Positions 63,771 through 64,000 of a stretch of DNA of 64,000 nt are shown here, piece after piece (the first letter of the stretch is position 1; each line of letters opens with the position of its first letter). The translations under genes and the position numbers were made by a program. A model generated the notes under the pieces. The model saw nothing but the letters and a program-made list of their open reading frames with translations, did no database searches and was not told where the DNA came from. The stretch spans positions 434,001-498,000 of the forward strand of contig NC_007951.1 of NCBI RefSeq assembly GCF_000013645.1. Reading direction: 5' to 3'. The stretch is from Paraburkholderia xenovorans LB400 (GTDB lineage Bacteria; Pseudomonadota; Gammaproteobacteria; Burkholderiales; Burkholderiaceae).

Positions 63771-64000
63771 ATGCGCCTGCTTCACACCATGCTCCGGGTC
63801 GGCGACCTGGATCGCTCGATTGCCTTTTACACCGAACTGCTCGGCATGAAACTGCTGCGCCGCGACGATTATCCGGACGGCAAATTCACGCTGGCATTCG
63901 TCGGTTACGAAGATGAGCGCGACGGCACCGTGCTCGAACTCACCCACAACTGGGACACGCCTTCTTACGACCTCGGCACCGGTTTCGGCCACCTCGCCGT
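63771..64000 (+). CDS. gloA: Lactoylglutathione lyase (glyoxalase I), 5' part
   Basis: The first 76 codons of glyoxalase I, cut by the window edge. The N terminus [31 protein letters not shown], and the later [24 protein letters not shown] match GloA, with metal ligands His5 and a Glu in the LELTHN segment. It detoxifies methylglyoxal with glutathione. Ribosome-binding site ggag precedes ATG 63771. Confidence 0.93.
   Translation, partial: MRLLHTMLRVGDLDRSIAFYTELLGMKLLRRDDYPDGKFTLAFVGYEDERDGTVLELTHNWDTPSYDLGTGFGHLA

Overview
The window reads as a stretch of a primary chromosome from a Paraburkholderia/Burkholderia-type betaproteobacterium. The sequence is GC-rich. It carries conserved housekeeping blocks known from this group: lptD-surA-pdxA-rsmA with divergent amgK-murU, ubiE...ubiJ-ubiB, and fmdB-DUF502-aspS-nudB-clsB. 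Family types common in Burkholderiaceae are also present, including a 16-strand-type porin, a DUF4148-like secreted protein and a 1364-residue DUF3683 oxidoreductase. Most genes are ordinary chromosomal genes; no phage, insertion sequence, CRISPR array, rRNA or tRNA gene was recognised. The placement is by gene content and order, not by database search.

Layout. 1-8.3 kb: aquaporin followed directly by a giant BvgS-like hybrid sensor kinase, a 0.57-kb intergenic region with an orphan minus-strand terminator (possible small RNA), a CHRD protein, an HSL-family esterase and a convergent EcsC protein. 8.4-10.5 kb: DHA2-type drug exporter with a MarR regulator. 10.7-14.9 kb: a D-amino-acid module (divergent PLP deaminase; RpiR regulator, D-aminoacylase, Rid protein). 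15.0-18.3 kb (minus): queF coupled to a cytosolic 5'-nucleotidase, then ilvA. 18.8-28.7 kb (plus): the DUF3683/FAD/Fe-S oxidoreductase, a HIT protein, DUF971, ubiE, a Tim44-like membrane protein, ubiJ-like, ubiB and a TPMT-type methyltransferase. 28.9-33.8 kb: fmdB, DUF502, aspS, nudB, clsB. 34.1-35.8 kb: a TPR/glycosyltransferase-like protein. 36.2-43.3 kb: a TetR-controlled fatty-acid oxidation cluster (acyl-CoA dehydrogenase, FadN-type bifunctional enzyme, thiolase, enoyl-CoA hydratase). 43.5-44.9 kb: fdhD divergent from a nitrate-reductase-associated family gene. 45.1-53.1 kb: GGDEF/EAL protein, GST with divergent LysR regulator, small secreted protein, acyl-CoA thioesterase and an Atm1-type ABC exporter. 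53.3-61.1 kb: cell-wall recycling (murU, amgK) divergent from lptD-surA-pdxA-rsmA. 61.3-64 kb: DMT exporter, porin, and the start of gloA cut by the window edge.

How the genes work together. The best-supported local pathways are D-amino-acid release, deamination and imine clean-up; ubiquinone biosynthesis with accessory proteins; beta-oxidation under a TetR regulator with a perfect 18-bp palindrome upstream; and the envelope block that pairs LPS export and outer-membrane protein folding with recycling of N-acetylmuramate. The less-explained signals are a set of short tandem repeats (7-, 12-, 14- and 15-bp units), all lying 3' of genes, several perfect operator-like palindromes, a hairpin with the ribosome-binding site in its loop ahead of the esterase, and the candidate small RNA after the sensor kinase. 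I did not find a clearly undescribed multi-gene system; these smaller signals are the parts worth checking.
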